In this document: piece after piece, positions 8,581 to 17,890 of the stretch
Numbering within the stretch: position 1 is the stretch's first letter
Layout of the letters: each line of letters begins with the position of its first letter
Source: Anaerostipes sp. MSJ-23
GTDB lineage: Bacteria; Bacillota; Clostridia; Lachnospirales; Lachnospiraceae
Assembly: GCF_018918155.1 (NCBI RefSeq)
Contig: NZ_JAHLPY010000004.1
Coordinates: forward strand, 1-64,000
Direction: 5' to 3'
Length of the DNA: 64,000 nucleotides
Program-made: the position numbers and the translations under genes
The notes under the pieces: model-generated
What the model was told of the DNA's origin: nothing
The model's database searches: none
The model's input: the letters and a program-made list of their open reading frames with translations, nothing else

Positions 8581-11025
8581 CTACTTCTCCATCTGTGCCG
8601 CAATATCCGCATCCACAATTTCTTCTCCACTCTTACCAACTAACTGCTCCTTAGAAGCCGCAGACAATCCATCATTGATTGTTGCACACATATCACATGT
8701 AGAGCACTTATCCAATTCTTCCTTTGTAACAATTCCCTTCTTATAATCACGAACAATCTTATTCTCATACATGCTATATTTTTTCTTCTTAAAGAAACGT
8801 AAGAATTTATGTTTCACAACCCAAAGAGCAGGAACCCAAATATACTTATGCATCGCAGGTGATACGGAACCGATCATCCAACAGTCACGATCACAGCAAC
8901 GAACTTTCTTACGAACTTCTTCTGCTTCTTTGCTATTCCATAATTCATTCCAGCTCTGTTCATTTAAGTTACCCATAACTTCTTTATCTTTTGTTCCGTT
9001 ACATGGCATAACATCACCATATGGATCGATAAAGAATGTATCAAAACTCATATCACATGGAAGTAATCTCTTCTGTCCATAAATATAGTTGATCAGTCCA
9101 TGGTTAAAGTAAGCACGGAACCATTTCTTTGGTGAATTGCTGTTTAACAGTTCATTTACTAAGTTTTCAAACTGTTTTGCAACCATTGGACGGTTTTTGA
9201 TGATATTCTTTGCTTCTACAAAGTAAAAACTGTTATGTAAGGAAGCCGTTGCAAATTCCATTCCCATCTTATCGGAAATCTTATAAAGTGGTACTAAGTC
9301 TTTACAGTTTGCATCCTGTACTGTCATACCAAATCCAACGTCTTTCATACCCATCTGTCTTAATTTCTTTAATGTTGTATATCCACGCTGAAATCCATTT
9401 TCTAATCCACGGATCTTGTTATTTGTTTCTTCTAATCCTTCGATAGAAATACGAATTCCGACATTAGGAAACTCTTTACACAGATCTACAATGCGATCTG
9501 TAAAGAAACCATTTGTTGAAATAACGATACGATCGGATTTTTTCTGTAATTCACGTACAACATCTTTTAAGTCTGTACGGATAAATGGTTCTCCACCAGT
9601 AATGTTTGTAAAGTACATTGGTGGTAACTTCTTAATTGTTTCTAAGCTAATTTCTTCATCTGGTGTAGATGGTTTCTTGTAACGATTACACATATTACAT
9701 CTTGCGTTACAACGATATGTAACAATAACTGTACCATTTAATTTCTTAACTTTCTTATCTTTACTCATATTTTTTTCACTCAACTTCCCTTTTTGTTTAT
9801 TTGCTGCTCGATTGCCTCGAACTCTTCCTGTATAAATCTTCATCAACTTCTCATAATACTCATCGATCGTATCAAAACTAATATTTTTACAATTTTCTGT
9901 ATAAGAAGCTGTTAATTCCTTATCTTCCCACAGATGTTGGATCTTTTCTTTCAGATCCGCTGTATCTGCACTTTCAAATAATTCTCCTGTTTTTCCTTCC
10001 TGAATCAGCTCTGGAATTCCACCAATGTTCGCTCCTAATACTGGAGTTCCATACATCTGTGATTCCATCACTGAGAATGGGCAGTTTTCATACCATTCAG
10101 ATGGATAAATAGAAAATCTTGCTTCTCTGATCAGTTTTTCTAAGTCTTCTCCTGTCTGAAATCCGACATTCTTAATGTTTGGAATTCCTTCAATTTGATC
10201 TTCTAATGGACCAGTTCCAGCAAAAATAAATGGAACATCTGGTAATGACTCACATACATTAATTAAAGTTCCAATTCCTTTTTCTTCAGAGAATCGTCCA
10301 AAATACAGAATATAGTCTTTTTTCTCTGTATTTTTCCATTCTACTTTATCAATAAAGTTATGTAATGCGATTGTTTTCTTTGCAAACAATGGATTACTGT
10401 CTAACTTTTCTTTCATAAAATGACTGCAACAGATCATTACATCAATATATTTGTAAGTTCCTTTTAATTTCCAGAACTCTGCTTCCATCGTTCCAACTGC
10501 ACTCTTAGCAGTGCTTCCATGGATACATTTTCCTTTTGTACAATTTAAGAAATGTCCACCTAAACATTTTTCACAGTTTTCGTGTGTGTTTGGATTGTTA
10601 CACATATGGTTTGGACAGACAAGCTGATAGTCATGTGCTGTAAATACGATTCTACAGTTCTTTCCTGTCTGTTTTCTCCATTTCTGGATTTCTACAATAA
10701 TACTTGGTGTCAATTGATAGTTAAAATTATTGATGTGACACACATCTGGCTGAAAATCATCCAGTACCTGTCTGATCTTTGTTCTTGCTTCTTTGGAATA
10801 GATTGTTTTTAATGGATATGTTAACTTTGCAAGTTTATTTCCCCCATGAAAATCCATATCTGATGTATAAGCATCTGCACTATTTCCTACACATCTTCCT
10901 TCATGTTCCATACCAAAGAACTCTACTTTATGTCCCTGTTTTTCTAAATATTCTCCCAATTTGAAGATATATGTTTCTGATCCACCATTAGGATACAGAA
11001 ATTTGTTTATCATTAAAACTTTCAT
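8581..11025 (-). CDS. Glycosyltransferase-radical SAM/SPASM fusion protein
   Basis: One open frame of 814 residues joins two enzymes. Residues 1-about 400 are a complete GT4 glycosyltransferase (start MKVLMINKFLYPNGGSETYI; YFGRFSEEKGIGTL; SVMESQMYGTPVLGANIGGIPE), with a Cys-rich insert typical of some GT4 members near residue 140. After a basic linker comes a radical SAM enzyme: CNARCNMC at 439-446 gives CX3CX2C for the 4Fe-4S cluster, then NITGGEPF and a SPASM-like C-terminus (LLPCDMS, VMPCNG, RCCDRDCW) plus a CSTCDMC motif at 774-780. Met420 lies just before the radical SAM domain, with GGGAAG about 15 bases upstream, so a second internal start is possible. The substrate of the radical SAM half is unknown. 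Codon use resembles housekeeping genes more than the AT-rich genes on both sides. Confidence 0.9.
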   Translation of the reverse strand: MKVLMINKFLYPNGGSETYIFKLGEYLEKQGHKVEFFGMEHEGRCVGNSADAYTSDMDFHGGNKLAKLTYPLKTIYSKEARTKIRQVLDDFQPDVCHINNFNYQLTPSIIVEIQKWRKQTGKNCRIVFTAHDYQLVCPNHMCNNPNTHENCEKCLGGHFLNCTKGKCIHGSTAKSAVGTMEAEFWKLKGTYKYIDVMICCSHFMKEKLDSNPLFAKKTIALHNFIDKVEWKNTEKKDYILYFGRFSEEKGIGTLINVCESLPDVPFIFAGTGPLEDQIEGIPNIKNVGFQTGEDLEKLIREARFSIYPSEWYENCPFSVMESQMYGTPVLGANIGGIPELIQEGKTGELFESADTADLKEKIQHLWEDKELTASYTENCKNISFDTIDEYYEKLMKIYTGRVRGNRAANKQKGKLSEKNMSKDKKVKKLNGTVIVTYRCNARCNMCNRYKKPSTPDEEISLETIKKLPPMYFTNITGGEPFIRTDLKDVVRELQKKSDRIVISTNGFFTDRIVDLCKEFPNVGIRISIEGLEETNNKIRGLENGFQRGYTTLKKLRQMGMKDVGFGMTVQDANCKDLVPLYKISDKMGMEFATASLHNSFYFVEAKNIIKNRPMVAKQFENLVNELLNSNSPKKWFRAYFNHGLINYIYGQKRLLPCDMSFDTFFIDPYGDVMPCNGTKDKEVMGNLNEQSWNELWNSKEAEEVRKKVRCCDRDCWMIGSVSPAMHKYIWVPALWVVKHKFLRFFKKKKYSMYENKIVRDYKKGIVTKEELDKCSTCDMCATINDGLSAASKEQLVGKSGEEIVDADIAAQMEK

Positions 11026-12176
11026 CTGATTTTCTCCCTTTTTTATACAACTTTAATGTCTGATTTACCACATCATTCCAATTATATTTTTTACAAATAA
11101 ATTCTGTTGCTTCTGCTTTATATTTTTGAGCAAGATCTTTATTATCACAAATCATTTGAAGTTTTTCTTTTAAGTCATCTACATCACTTTTCCTAAATAG
11201 AACTGCTTTATCTTCTACAACATCCGCTATCTCAGCAATATCTGATCCAATAACTGCATTTCCAAAACTCATTGCTTCTAATAGACTCAATGGCATTCCT
11301 TCTAAGTTTGATGGCAATACATAAATATAAGCATTACTATAAATTTCATTTAAAAGTTTCCCAGATACAAATCCTGTAAATATAATATTAGGATCATTTC
11401 CTGCTAATTTTTTCAGTCTTTGAACGTAGTCATCGGTATCACTTGTATCTCCTGCAATTACTAGTTTCTTATCGGTATCCAATTGTTTATAAGCTTCTAT
11501 TAAATAATGAATTCCTTTTTCTTCTGTTAATCTAGAAAGAGAACATATATAATCGTCTTTTTTTTAAGCCAAATTTTTCTGTAATAAGATTTGCCTCTAA
11601 TTTCTTTGGCTTCGATACTCCATTTGGTATTAAAATAGTATCTCTTCCATAAGTTTGCTTAAAATAATCTTGAACGCCTTTACTTAATACAATAATTTCA
11701 TCTGCATATTTTACAGCAACTTTTTCACCAAATTTAATATATTTTGATCCTAATCCTGATTTCCATTTATCTCTGGCCCAGTCTAATCCATGAATTGTAA
11801 CAATACATCTTTTTCGAAAAAGTTTTGGAATCCAAAGTGCTGCACACGGCCCTTCTGCATGAAAATGAACAATATCATATTTCCCAAGAGCTGCATGAAT
11901 AGCAGCAGAAAAAGAGGACGTCATTGCTGCAAGTCCTCTTTTATTAATTGTAAGAACTCTTTTTAACCGTACGCCCTTGTACTTATCTTTTTTTACTGTT
12001 TTTACATACTCATGTTCTACTTTATCTCCTGAACGGTTAAAACAGGTAACTTCATGTCCTTGTTTTACCATCAGCGGACACATAGTCGTTAATACAAGCT
12101 CAATTCCTCCTCGTCTGGATGGAACAACTTTATGCCCAATCATCGCAATTCGCAATTTTCTTGTTTTTTTCTGCAT
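10988..12176 (-). pseudogene. GT4 glycosyltransferase interrupted by a +1 frameshift in an A8 tract
   Basis: Two open segments together make one GT4 enzyme. The first (12176 to the stop at 11532) gives the N-terminal domain, from IAMIGHKVVPSRRGGIE to ILIPNGVSKPKKLE. The second gives the C-terminal domain: VIAGDTSDTDDY, IIFTGFVSG, VLPSNLEGMPLSLLEAMSFG. At 11558-11565 the coding strand has eight A; with seven A the frame would read KKDDYICSLSRLTEEKGIHYLIEA across the gap and rejoin the second segment exactly. So the gene is either off, phase-variable by slippage, or there is a sequencing error. The start at 12176 is chosen for AAGGGAG five bases upstream. The end overlaps the fusion gene by 38 bases. 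Confidence 0.85.
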
Positions 12177-12201
12177 TGATACTCCCTTTTTCATATTTTC
12201 T

Positions 12202-13653
12202 CTACATCGAACCTTCTTTTTTAAATACAATCAGAACCGTCTTAAACAAGATTTTAATATCAAGTCCAAGGTTCCAGTTGTTGATATATTCTTTATCCAG
12301 TCTTACGACTTCCTCAAAATCGGTAATATCACTTCGTCCGCTGACCTGCCACATCCCTGTAATTCCAGGCTTAATTGCAAGTCTGGCTCTGTGATGCAAT
12401 TCATATAAGTTTGTTTCTGAAATAAGGGGTGGTCTTGTTCCAACGATCGACATATCACCTTTTAATACATTAAAGAACTGAGGGAATTCATCCAAACTGG
12501 TTCTTCGGATAAAGTCTCCGATTCCGGTTTTATGACTGCCATCTGGCAGAATCTTATTTCCGATTACTCGAGGATCAAAATCCATTTTAAACATCTTTGC
12601 ATCGCCTAGCTTATTTTGTGCCATCAATTCTGCCTTGCGTTCCTCAGCATCCATATACATACTTCGGAATTTATACATCTTAAATTTTTTCCCATTTTTT
12701 CCGACACGTTCTTGTGAGAAGAAAATCGGCCCGGGAGATGCTATGTAAATGGCAGGCGCAACAAAAACGAAAATAATACCGGTTAAGATACATCCGACAA
12801 TTCCTGCTGCGATATCCATCAGTCGTTTCATCAGCAGTGCCCTTGTCGATGCATAATTCATACTTGTCGTAAGCACGGTATAATTTCCGACTCTTTCTAC
12901 TAATTGTTTTTTTCCTGGTACGTTATCGACCTTGGCAAGTGTCAGATGAACGGTAACTCCGGTTTCCATCAACTGATCCAGCAGTTCCTGTGGATAAGAA
13001 TCAAGACCAGAGGTAACAACCAGCACTTCATCAATCCATTCCTGACAGATATACATCGGTGCACTTTCTTCGTTTGCAACAACCGGTACTCCGCAGATTT
13101 CCTGTCCAATCATATCACTGTCAATAACAGCGACCCCATGGATCATATATCTTGCATAGTTGTGTTCCTGCATATTTCTCACAACATTTTCTGCAATGTC
13201 CTTGGTCGTAATAATCATTAGGGAACAATCTTTTCCCTCTTCCATTTCTTTTTTCAAAATGGCTTTGCGAAATTCTCTCACTAGATAAGTCAGTCCGATA
13301 TACAAGAAGATCATGAGAATAAAAGAAAGTCTGGAATATTCCTGTCCTTCCTGGATCAGGAACAGATATAAGATCGTAATCGCTCCTACAATCACCGAAT
13401 GTTGCACGGTAATGACAAAATCACGATATCTCCCTCTTTTTAATACATTTTTTAATGTATCAAAGGAAAATATAACAACAACATCCGCTAATTCAAGGAA
13501 AATTGCTGTGTTTCGATAAAGCAATGTTCCATAAGGATTCCACCCATAGCCGCTGAAAGCATAGGCAAGCACAAAAGCAACTTGCAGACAGATCATGTCC
13601 AATAAGATGAAATCATAGTGTTTTAACCATCCACCTGATTCTTTTCGATACAT
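12202..13653 (-). CDS. Polyprenyl-phosphate sugar-1-phosphate transferase (priming enzyme), cluster A
   Basis: The 483-residue protein has four or five N-terminal membrane helices, a CoA-binding-like/flavodoxin-like central region (about 140-260), another hydrophobic hairpin near 285, and a C-terminal bacterial sugar transferase domain (PF02397) with SPGPIFFSQERVGKNGKKF, KFRSMYMDAE, RRTSLDEFPQFFNVLKGDMS, GTRPPL and GITGMWQVSGRSD. Enzymes of this WcaJ/CpsE class attach a sugar-1-phosphate to undecaprenyl phosphate and start repeat-unit assembly. It is the first gene of cluster A. It is strongly similar to the cluster B counterpart at 20791-22245, with the C-terminal domain nearly identical. 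Confidence 0.93.
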   Translation of the reverse strand: MYRKESGGWLKHYDFILLDMICLQVAFVLAYAFSGYGWNPYGTLLYRNTAIFLELADVVVIFSFDTLKNVLKRGRYRDFVITVQHSVIVGAITILYLFLIQEGQEYSRLSFILMIFLYIGLTYLVREFRKAILKKEMEEGKDCSLMIITTKDIAENVVRNMQEHNYARYMIHGVAVIDSDMIGQEICGVPVVANEESAPMYICQEWIDEVLVVTSGLDSYPQELLDQLMETGVTVHLTLAKVDNVPGKKQLVERVGNYTVLTTSMNYASTRALLMKRLMDIAAGIVGCILTGIIFVFVAPAIYIASPGPIFFSQERVGKNGKKFKMYKFRSMYMDAEERKAELMAQNKLGDAKMFKMDFDPRVIGNKILPDGSHKTGIGDFIRRTSLDEFPQFFNVLKGDMSIVGTRPPLISETNLYELHHRARLAIKPGITGMWQVSGRSDITDFEEVVRLDKEYINNWNLGLDIKILFKTVLIVFKKEGSM

Positions 13654-13693
13654 AAATTTCTCTCTTTCCCTTTATTTTTTCAGATAAATATAG

Positions 13694-13728
13694 AAAAAGC
13701 TCTTATTCTTATGATGAAAAGAAGAGCT
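13694..13728 (-). terminator. Terminator-like hairpin in the leader of cluster A
   Basis: On the minus strand the arms AGCTCTT (13722-13728) and AAGAGCT (13698-13704) pair, with a few more pairs inside across a bulge, and are followed by a run of five T. It lies downstream of the candidate promoter and about 40 bases before the first gene, so it would act as an attenuator rather than an operon end. The stem is short; strength is uncertain. Confidence 0.45.
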
Positions 13729-13801
13729 ATAAGATTTTTATTTATTTTTACCCCTATTTTATAATCCTAAAAAAATCCCACTTTTATTTATCACGTATAC
13801 T

Positions 13802-13830
13802 AAAATAGCATTTCCTAATTGAAAGATCAA
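13802..13830 (-). promoter_or_regulatory. Candidate promoter of exopolysaccharide cluster A
   Basis: On the minus strand TTGATC (13825-13830) and TATTTT (13802-13807) are separated by 17 bases. It is the best sigma-A-like pair in the 367-base gap between the clusters and gives a leader of about 145 nucleotides before the priming transferase gene. The rest of the gap is AT-rich with the hairpins listed separately; I see no gene in it. Confidence 0.5.
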
Positions 13831-13971
13831 GGAATTTTACATAAATTTGCCATTTCTCATAGATTCATGACAGAAAATGTCTCTATTTTTTTATAAATCA
13901 TAGAATTTACTTTTTTGTCTCTGTTTTTTTCGTGGATATCAAATGTCATAAAAGCCCTTCCATTTGTTATA

Positions 13972-14010
13972 AAAAAAACAAATGCCTGATATGATGAACA
14001 TATCAGGCAT
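13972..14010 (-). terminator. Rho-independent terminator of exopolysaccharide cluster B
   Basis: A perfect 12-base inverted repeat, ATGCCTGATATG (13982-13993) and CATATCAGGCAT (13999-14010) with a five-base loop, lies 10 bases after the stop of the cluster B flippase. On the minus strand it runs into GTTTTTTTT, a strong U tract. It separates the two clusters. Confidence 0.9.
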
Positions 14011-14020
14011 CGTGATTTTT

Positions 14021-15490
14021 TTATAAAGGACTTCGTTCTTTAAATTGTTCAAAAATTTGTACAATTAGTTCTTCTTTTGTAATGAGAAGAAGAATTCCAT
14101 AAATTCCAAAGAAAATACAAGCTGAAATTAGTAAGTTTAAGAAATAGCCATGAGCTCCAACTAACATCTTGATTGCAATTAATCCTGCAGATGCAAAGAT
14201 CAATGCCAAAACAACTTTTCCAGCGTCTTTCCAATTTACCTTTACATAATGGAGTTTATTTTTCATTTTCATTTGTAGAATCTGTACAAGGAGTACAACA
14301 GCTTCTGCGACTGCTGTTCCAAGTGCTGCTCCAGCTGCTCCAATCTTTGGAATAAAGATCACATTTAGGATCAGATCAACGATCGCCCCTGCAACGGTCG
14401 ACAATACCGTACAGGTTTCCAGACCAAGAGGAATTAAAATCTGCATACCAGTAATATTACTCAGTCCAATAAAGAAAATCGTCGGTGTAATGATAATCAT
14501 GGCTGGTGTTGCCTTTAAGAAGCCGCTTCCTGCTAAAAATCCAATCGTATCTTTTGCCTCAAACATACAAAAAACTGTTAATGGCAGTGCAGAGACAATC
14601 ACAAATTGAAACGCTTTTTTAATGATTCTTCGAAACTCCTCTTTCATATCATTCTCTATATAATAGGAAGCTCTTGGTAACAGGACCGTTCCAAGTGCCG
14701 TTACAAGGCTGACTAAGAGGTTTTTCATCTTTGTTGCTGCTGCATAATATCCTGTCTGCACATCATTGGTCATAAATCCAAGCATGACGGTGTCAAGGCT
14801 TGTATAAATCGTTGTTGCTACCGAAAACATGAAAAAGACCATAATGGGTTTCAGATGTCTTCGAAAATCATATGGCCTGACTGGTTTGCATATGATATAT
14901 TTTCGAATCCGAATAAAATTTAGAATATTCGATCCAACGGTTCCGACAACGTTAACCCCTGCATACAAAATGTAATCTTCCCTTTGATGGATGAATAAGA
15001 ACATCAGAATCACGGACAACGCCTTGAACGCAAGGTTTCGATAAGTAATATAGCCATATTCCTCTACCGCCTGATAAAACCATTCCATTCCGATCGTTGT
15101 CAGAAGGATCATTGTAGAAGACAGGTAAATAATCGCGGTCCTTCCCTGCAGCGTTGGAATTTCAAAAACAAGGATCGCCATAACGATATAAGCAATCACA
15201 GTTGTAATGGAACTAATGATCAGTAATTCCTGTACGGTCCGGCTCAATTTTTCTCGGTTATCACGACATTGTGCGCATACACGAATTCCATAGGTCGGGA
15301 TTCCAAGCATCGCTGCCATGGAAAAATATCCAACAAAGGCACTGGCAAAGTTCACCTGACCGATTCCTTTTGCACCAAGCACACGGGTAACATAAGGAAA
15401 GGTGATCAGTGGGAAAATGAAAGAGGACATTTTTAAGATACTGTTCATAATAAAATTGTATTTTACCGAATGTGTTTTTTTCTCTGACAT
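14021..15490 (-). CDS. Wzx-like polysaccharide flippase, cluster B
   Basis: The 489-residue protein has 12-14 membrane helices and the family's N-terminal pattern: SILKMSSFIFPLITFPYVTRV, then GAKGIGQVNFASAF. It belongs to the oligosaccharide flippase family of the MATE-related MOP superfamily and would flip undecaprenyl-linked repeat units. It is the last gene of cluster B and is followed at once by a strong terminator. It differs clearly from the cluster A flippase in sequence and codon use, as expected if each handles its own repeat unit. Confidence 0.92.
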   Translation of the reverse strand: MSEKKTHSVKYNFIMNSILKMSSFIFPLITFPYVTRVLGAKGIGQVNFASAFVGYFSMAAMLGIPTYGIRVCAQCRDNREKLSRTVQELLIISSITTVIAYIVMAILVFEIPTLQGRTAIIYLSSTMILLTTIGMEWFYQAVEEYGYITYRNLAFKALSVILMFLFIHQREDYILYAGVNVVGTVGSNILNFIRIRKYIICKPVRPYDFRRHLKPIMVFFMFSVATTIYTSLDTVMLGFMTNDVQTGYYAAATKMKNLLVSLVTALGTVLLPRASYYIENDMKEEFRRIIKKAFQFVIVSALPLTVFCMFEAKDTIGFLAGSGFLKATPAMIIITPTIFFIGLSNITGMQILIPLGLETCTVLSTVAGAIVDLILNVIFIPKIGAAGAALGTAVAEAVVLLVQILQMKMKNKLHYVKVNWKDAGKVVLALIFASAGLIAIKMLVGAHGYFLNLLISACIFFGIYGILLLITKEELIVQIFEQFKERSPL

Positions 15491-15514
15491 TTTTATTTCC
15501 TTCCAGTTTGGCGT

Positions 15515-16528
15515 TTATTTTTGAAAGAAGCTGACTGCTTCTTTGAATGCTTTTTTAATATAGGCGCCTTCTTCGGTTTCTTTGGCAAGCTTTTCTAAAT
15601 TTTTAAGATAGCGGTTGTACTGTTCTTCTGTTATCTGACTTAATTTTTCACTAATTTCATCAAAATGGCGGATCGTAAATCCGATTTCATGTTCTTTGAC
15701 AAAAGAAGCTAATGCTGCTTGTTCCCAGATAATGATCGGGAGATTGCTTCGAATGTAGAGAGAGACTTTATGCGGATTGTTATATCTTAAATAATTTCCT
15801 GTGTTTCCTTCACACTCTTTTGCAGACTGCCCGTCCCATACAAGGCCAAAGTCTCCTTCCAGCTTTTCTGGGAGCTCATCTGCTTCAAAACTTCCTTTAT
15901 AATTAACATTATCGTTTTGTTCATAATTGACTCCATAAGCATTGATACAATACGCATCTGCTTTTTCAGAGCGATAAATATAACCGGCTTTTTCTTTTGC
16001 CAGGTTTCCTGCAACGACCACTTCATACTTCTCTTTTTTCTGGAAAGTTCGTTCTGGGATTGCATCAGTTTCGCCTTTATAATCAAAAACTCCAAGGACT
16101 ACCATCCGTGTTGTCAATCCATGTTCCAAAAGCCACTGCTTCATTTTTTTATTATGTACAATCACTACCTGGAAACGATTTAGTCCCGCTACTTCCTTTT
16201 GTACAAGTTCAGCGCTTTCCTGATCTCTCAGGCTGTTAATATCATGAATCACTGCAATTTTAAATCCTTTGACCTTAGAGATCCATTCTGTTCCATTGAA
16301 TGGCTTACGAAGATATAATGGCCAATGAATCAAAACGACATCGTCTTCTTTGACTTCCTTGATGACCTTGCGCTGATTGCTTTTAATTTCCATCTGTGCA
16401 ATCCCTTTTTGGTCATGCTGGAATAAGAAAACTTCTTTTTCTGGTTTTAAAAAGAAATTAATATCTCTTCTTGCCTTAGAACCTGCCGTTTTCCCTGGCA
16501 GCATAATATCATCGATTATATAAAACAC
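15515..16528 (-). CDS. Gtf3-like glycosyltransferase
   Basis: This 337-residue GT-B type protein starts MFYIIDDIMLPGKTAGSKARRD, like Gtf3 and beta-1,6-galactofuranosyltransferase-like enzymes of capsule clusters. Further marks are VVLIHWPLYL, KIAVIHDINSLR, VVVAGNLAKEKAGYIY, and the acceptor/donor block GDFGLVWDG followed by GNYLRYNNPHKVSLYIRSNLP. It would add one sugar to the growing lipid-linked unit in the cytosol. Gene spacing is 24 bases to the flippase and 5 bases from the polymerase. The donor sugar (galactofuranose or glucose) cannot be decided from sequence alone. Confidence 0.8.
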   Translation of the reverse strand: MFYIIDDIMLPGKTAGSKARRDINFFLKPEKEVFLFQHDQKGIAQMEIKSNQRKVIKEVKEDDVVLIHWPLYLRKPFNGTEWISKVKGFKIAVIHDINSLRDQESAELVQKEVAGLNRFQVVIVHNKKMKQWLLEHGLTTRMVVLGVFDYKGETDAIPERTFQKKEKYEVVVAGNLAKEKAGYIYRSEKADAYCINAYGVNYEQNDNVNYKGSFEADELPEKLEGDFGLVWDGQSAKECEGNTGNYLRYNNPHKVSLYIRSNLPIIIWEQAALASFVKEHEIGFTIRHFDEISEKLSQITEEQYNRYLKNLEKLAKETEEGAYIKKAFKEAVSFFQK

Positions 16529-16533
16529 GCTGT

Positions 16534-17871
16534 TTACCTCCTTTTACGAACACTAATCTTTTTCTGTTTATGTTTTTTCTTTGGTTTCTTATCCTTTTCA
16601 TCTTTATGTTTCGCAACAATTTTGATATTTGTTTTTACTTTAATTCCTGCATTGATCAGTTTGTTTCTTAAAACATCTGACTCTTCCATCATATTCAATG
16701 TTGGAACTAATGCAAGGAATGCATTGAATGCGATACGGTCTTCTAATCCTTCCATCAGACCAACCAATAAGAATCCGAAGAAACAACATACCATAAATCC
16801 CTTGATTCTTAGATTCTCTTTTAATTTTAATCGGTTCATTACAACAAGAATCATAATACACCATAAAACAGCTCCGACAATTCCGCCTTTTAACAAGATA
16901 TCAAGGAAAGAGTTATGGGAATAATAGTTGTTATTCCATAAATAAGTGATTCCACTTCCCTGTCCAAAGATTGGGCAGCGAAGCAACTGTGCAATCGCTG
17001 TGTTCCAATAATAACGACGGTCAGTAAATGTTGATGCCTTATTCAGGATCTGAAACAGCGGCTTCATAAAGGAAATCTGGTTTAAGAATACAATGATGAC
17101 TTCCAGTATCATATAAACAACAAACAAAAGATTGACATTTAATAATTTATTAACAAACTTTCTCTCGGATGCGAAGCATAAATATAAAATAATCAATAAG
17201 GTTGCTACAACTCCGGAACCAGATTCATAATACATCTGCATCACAAAAATAACCGCAGTTGTAAGGAATGGTCCAATTCCTCTTGGGAAGATATTATGAT
17301 ATAACACGCAAAATACAATCGTAAGAATAAAGATCAGCGTGATCGTATTATCTTTTCCAAGGAAATTAACTCGTGCACTGTTGTCTGTGGCATGGTTTAA
17401 TCCATGTGGAAAGATGACCGTTAAGATGGCATTTAGCCATATCATCAGCGAAAAGAAGTAAAAATTCATCTTGATAAACAATTTTGGATATTGCTTTCCA
17501 TAACGGATGTAAATAAAGTAAATTCCTAAAAAGTTTGCAATATCAACGACTCGCTCTCCGATCATTTCCTGATTTTTGACACTGGAATATAATAACAGTG
17601 CCTCATAAATACAAATAATGATTAAACCAAAATCAATGGTTGGTTTTTTCAAAAAGTCTTTTACATATTTTCCAAATACAAAAAGAAAAGCTGCGATTCT
17701 CCATATCGTAAATATGGTATTTACCCATGAATCACTCAGCATTTCAGATATAAAGTCCGGCCGAAAAAATGGAATGATCAAAAGTATCATCATCACTCCA
17801 TTATAAAATCTTTTTTTTAAAGCGTTCTTATAATTCTTATAACTCAGCCCTTGCCCTATCATCTCGTTCAT
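16534..17871 (-). CDS. O-antigen ligase/Wzy-type polymerase, cluster B
   Basis: I chose the ATG at 17871, preceded by AGGGAAG at about five bases; the frame also offers an ATG six codons upstream. The 445-residue product has about ten membrane helices and the family block CPIFGQGSG, then YSHNSFLDILLKGGIVGAVLW (PF04932-like). The role is polymerisation of flipped repeat units on the outer membrane face. The last 50 or so residues are a soluble, extremely Lys/Arg-rich tail, probably cytoplasmic. It sits between the GT32 gene and the Gtf3-like gene. Confidence 0.88.
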   Translation of the reverse strand: MNEMIGQGLSYKNYKNALKKRFYNGVMMILLIIPFFRPDFISEMLSDSWVNTIFTIWRIAAFLFVFGKYVKDFLKKPTIDFGLIIICIYEALLLYSSVKNQEMIGERVVDIANFLGIYFIYIRYGKQYPKLFIKMNFYFFSLMIWLNAILTVIFPHGLNHATDNSARVNFLGKDNTITLIFILTIVFCVLYHNIFPRGIGPFLTTAVIFVMQMYYESGSGVVATLLIILYLCFASERKFVNKLLNVNLLFVVYMILEVIIVFLNQISFMKPLFQILNKASTFTDRRYYWNTAIAQLLRCPIFGQGSGITYLWNNNYYSHNSFLDILLKGGIVGAVLWCIMILVVMNRLKLKENLRIKGFMVCCFFGFLLVGLMEGLEDRIAFNAFLALVPTLNMMEESDVLRNKLINAGIKVKTNIKIVAKHKDEKDKKPKKKHKQKKISVRKRR

Positions 17872-17890
17872 TTTTACTTCCCTCATCAAC

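Noticed and set aside
11977-12408. Plus-strand open frame of 143 codons opposite the cluster A priming transferase and GT4 genes
   Set aside because: It crosses two well-supported minus-strand genes and has no recognisable motif.
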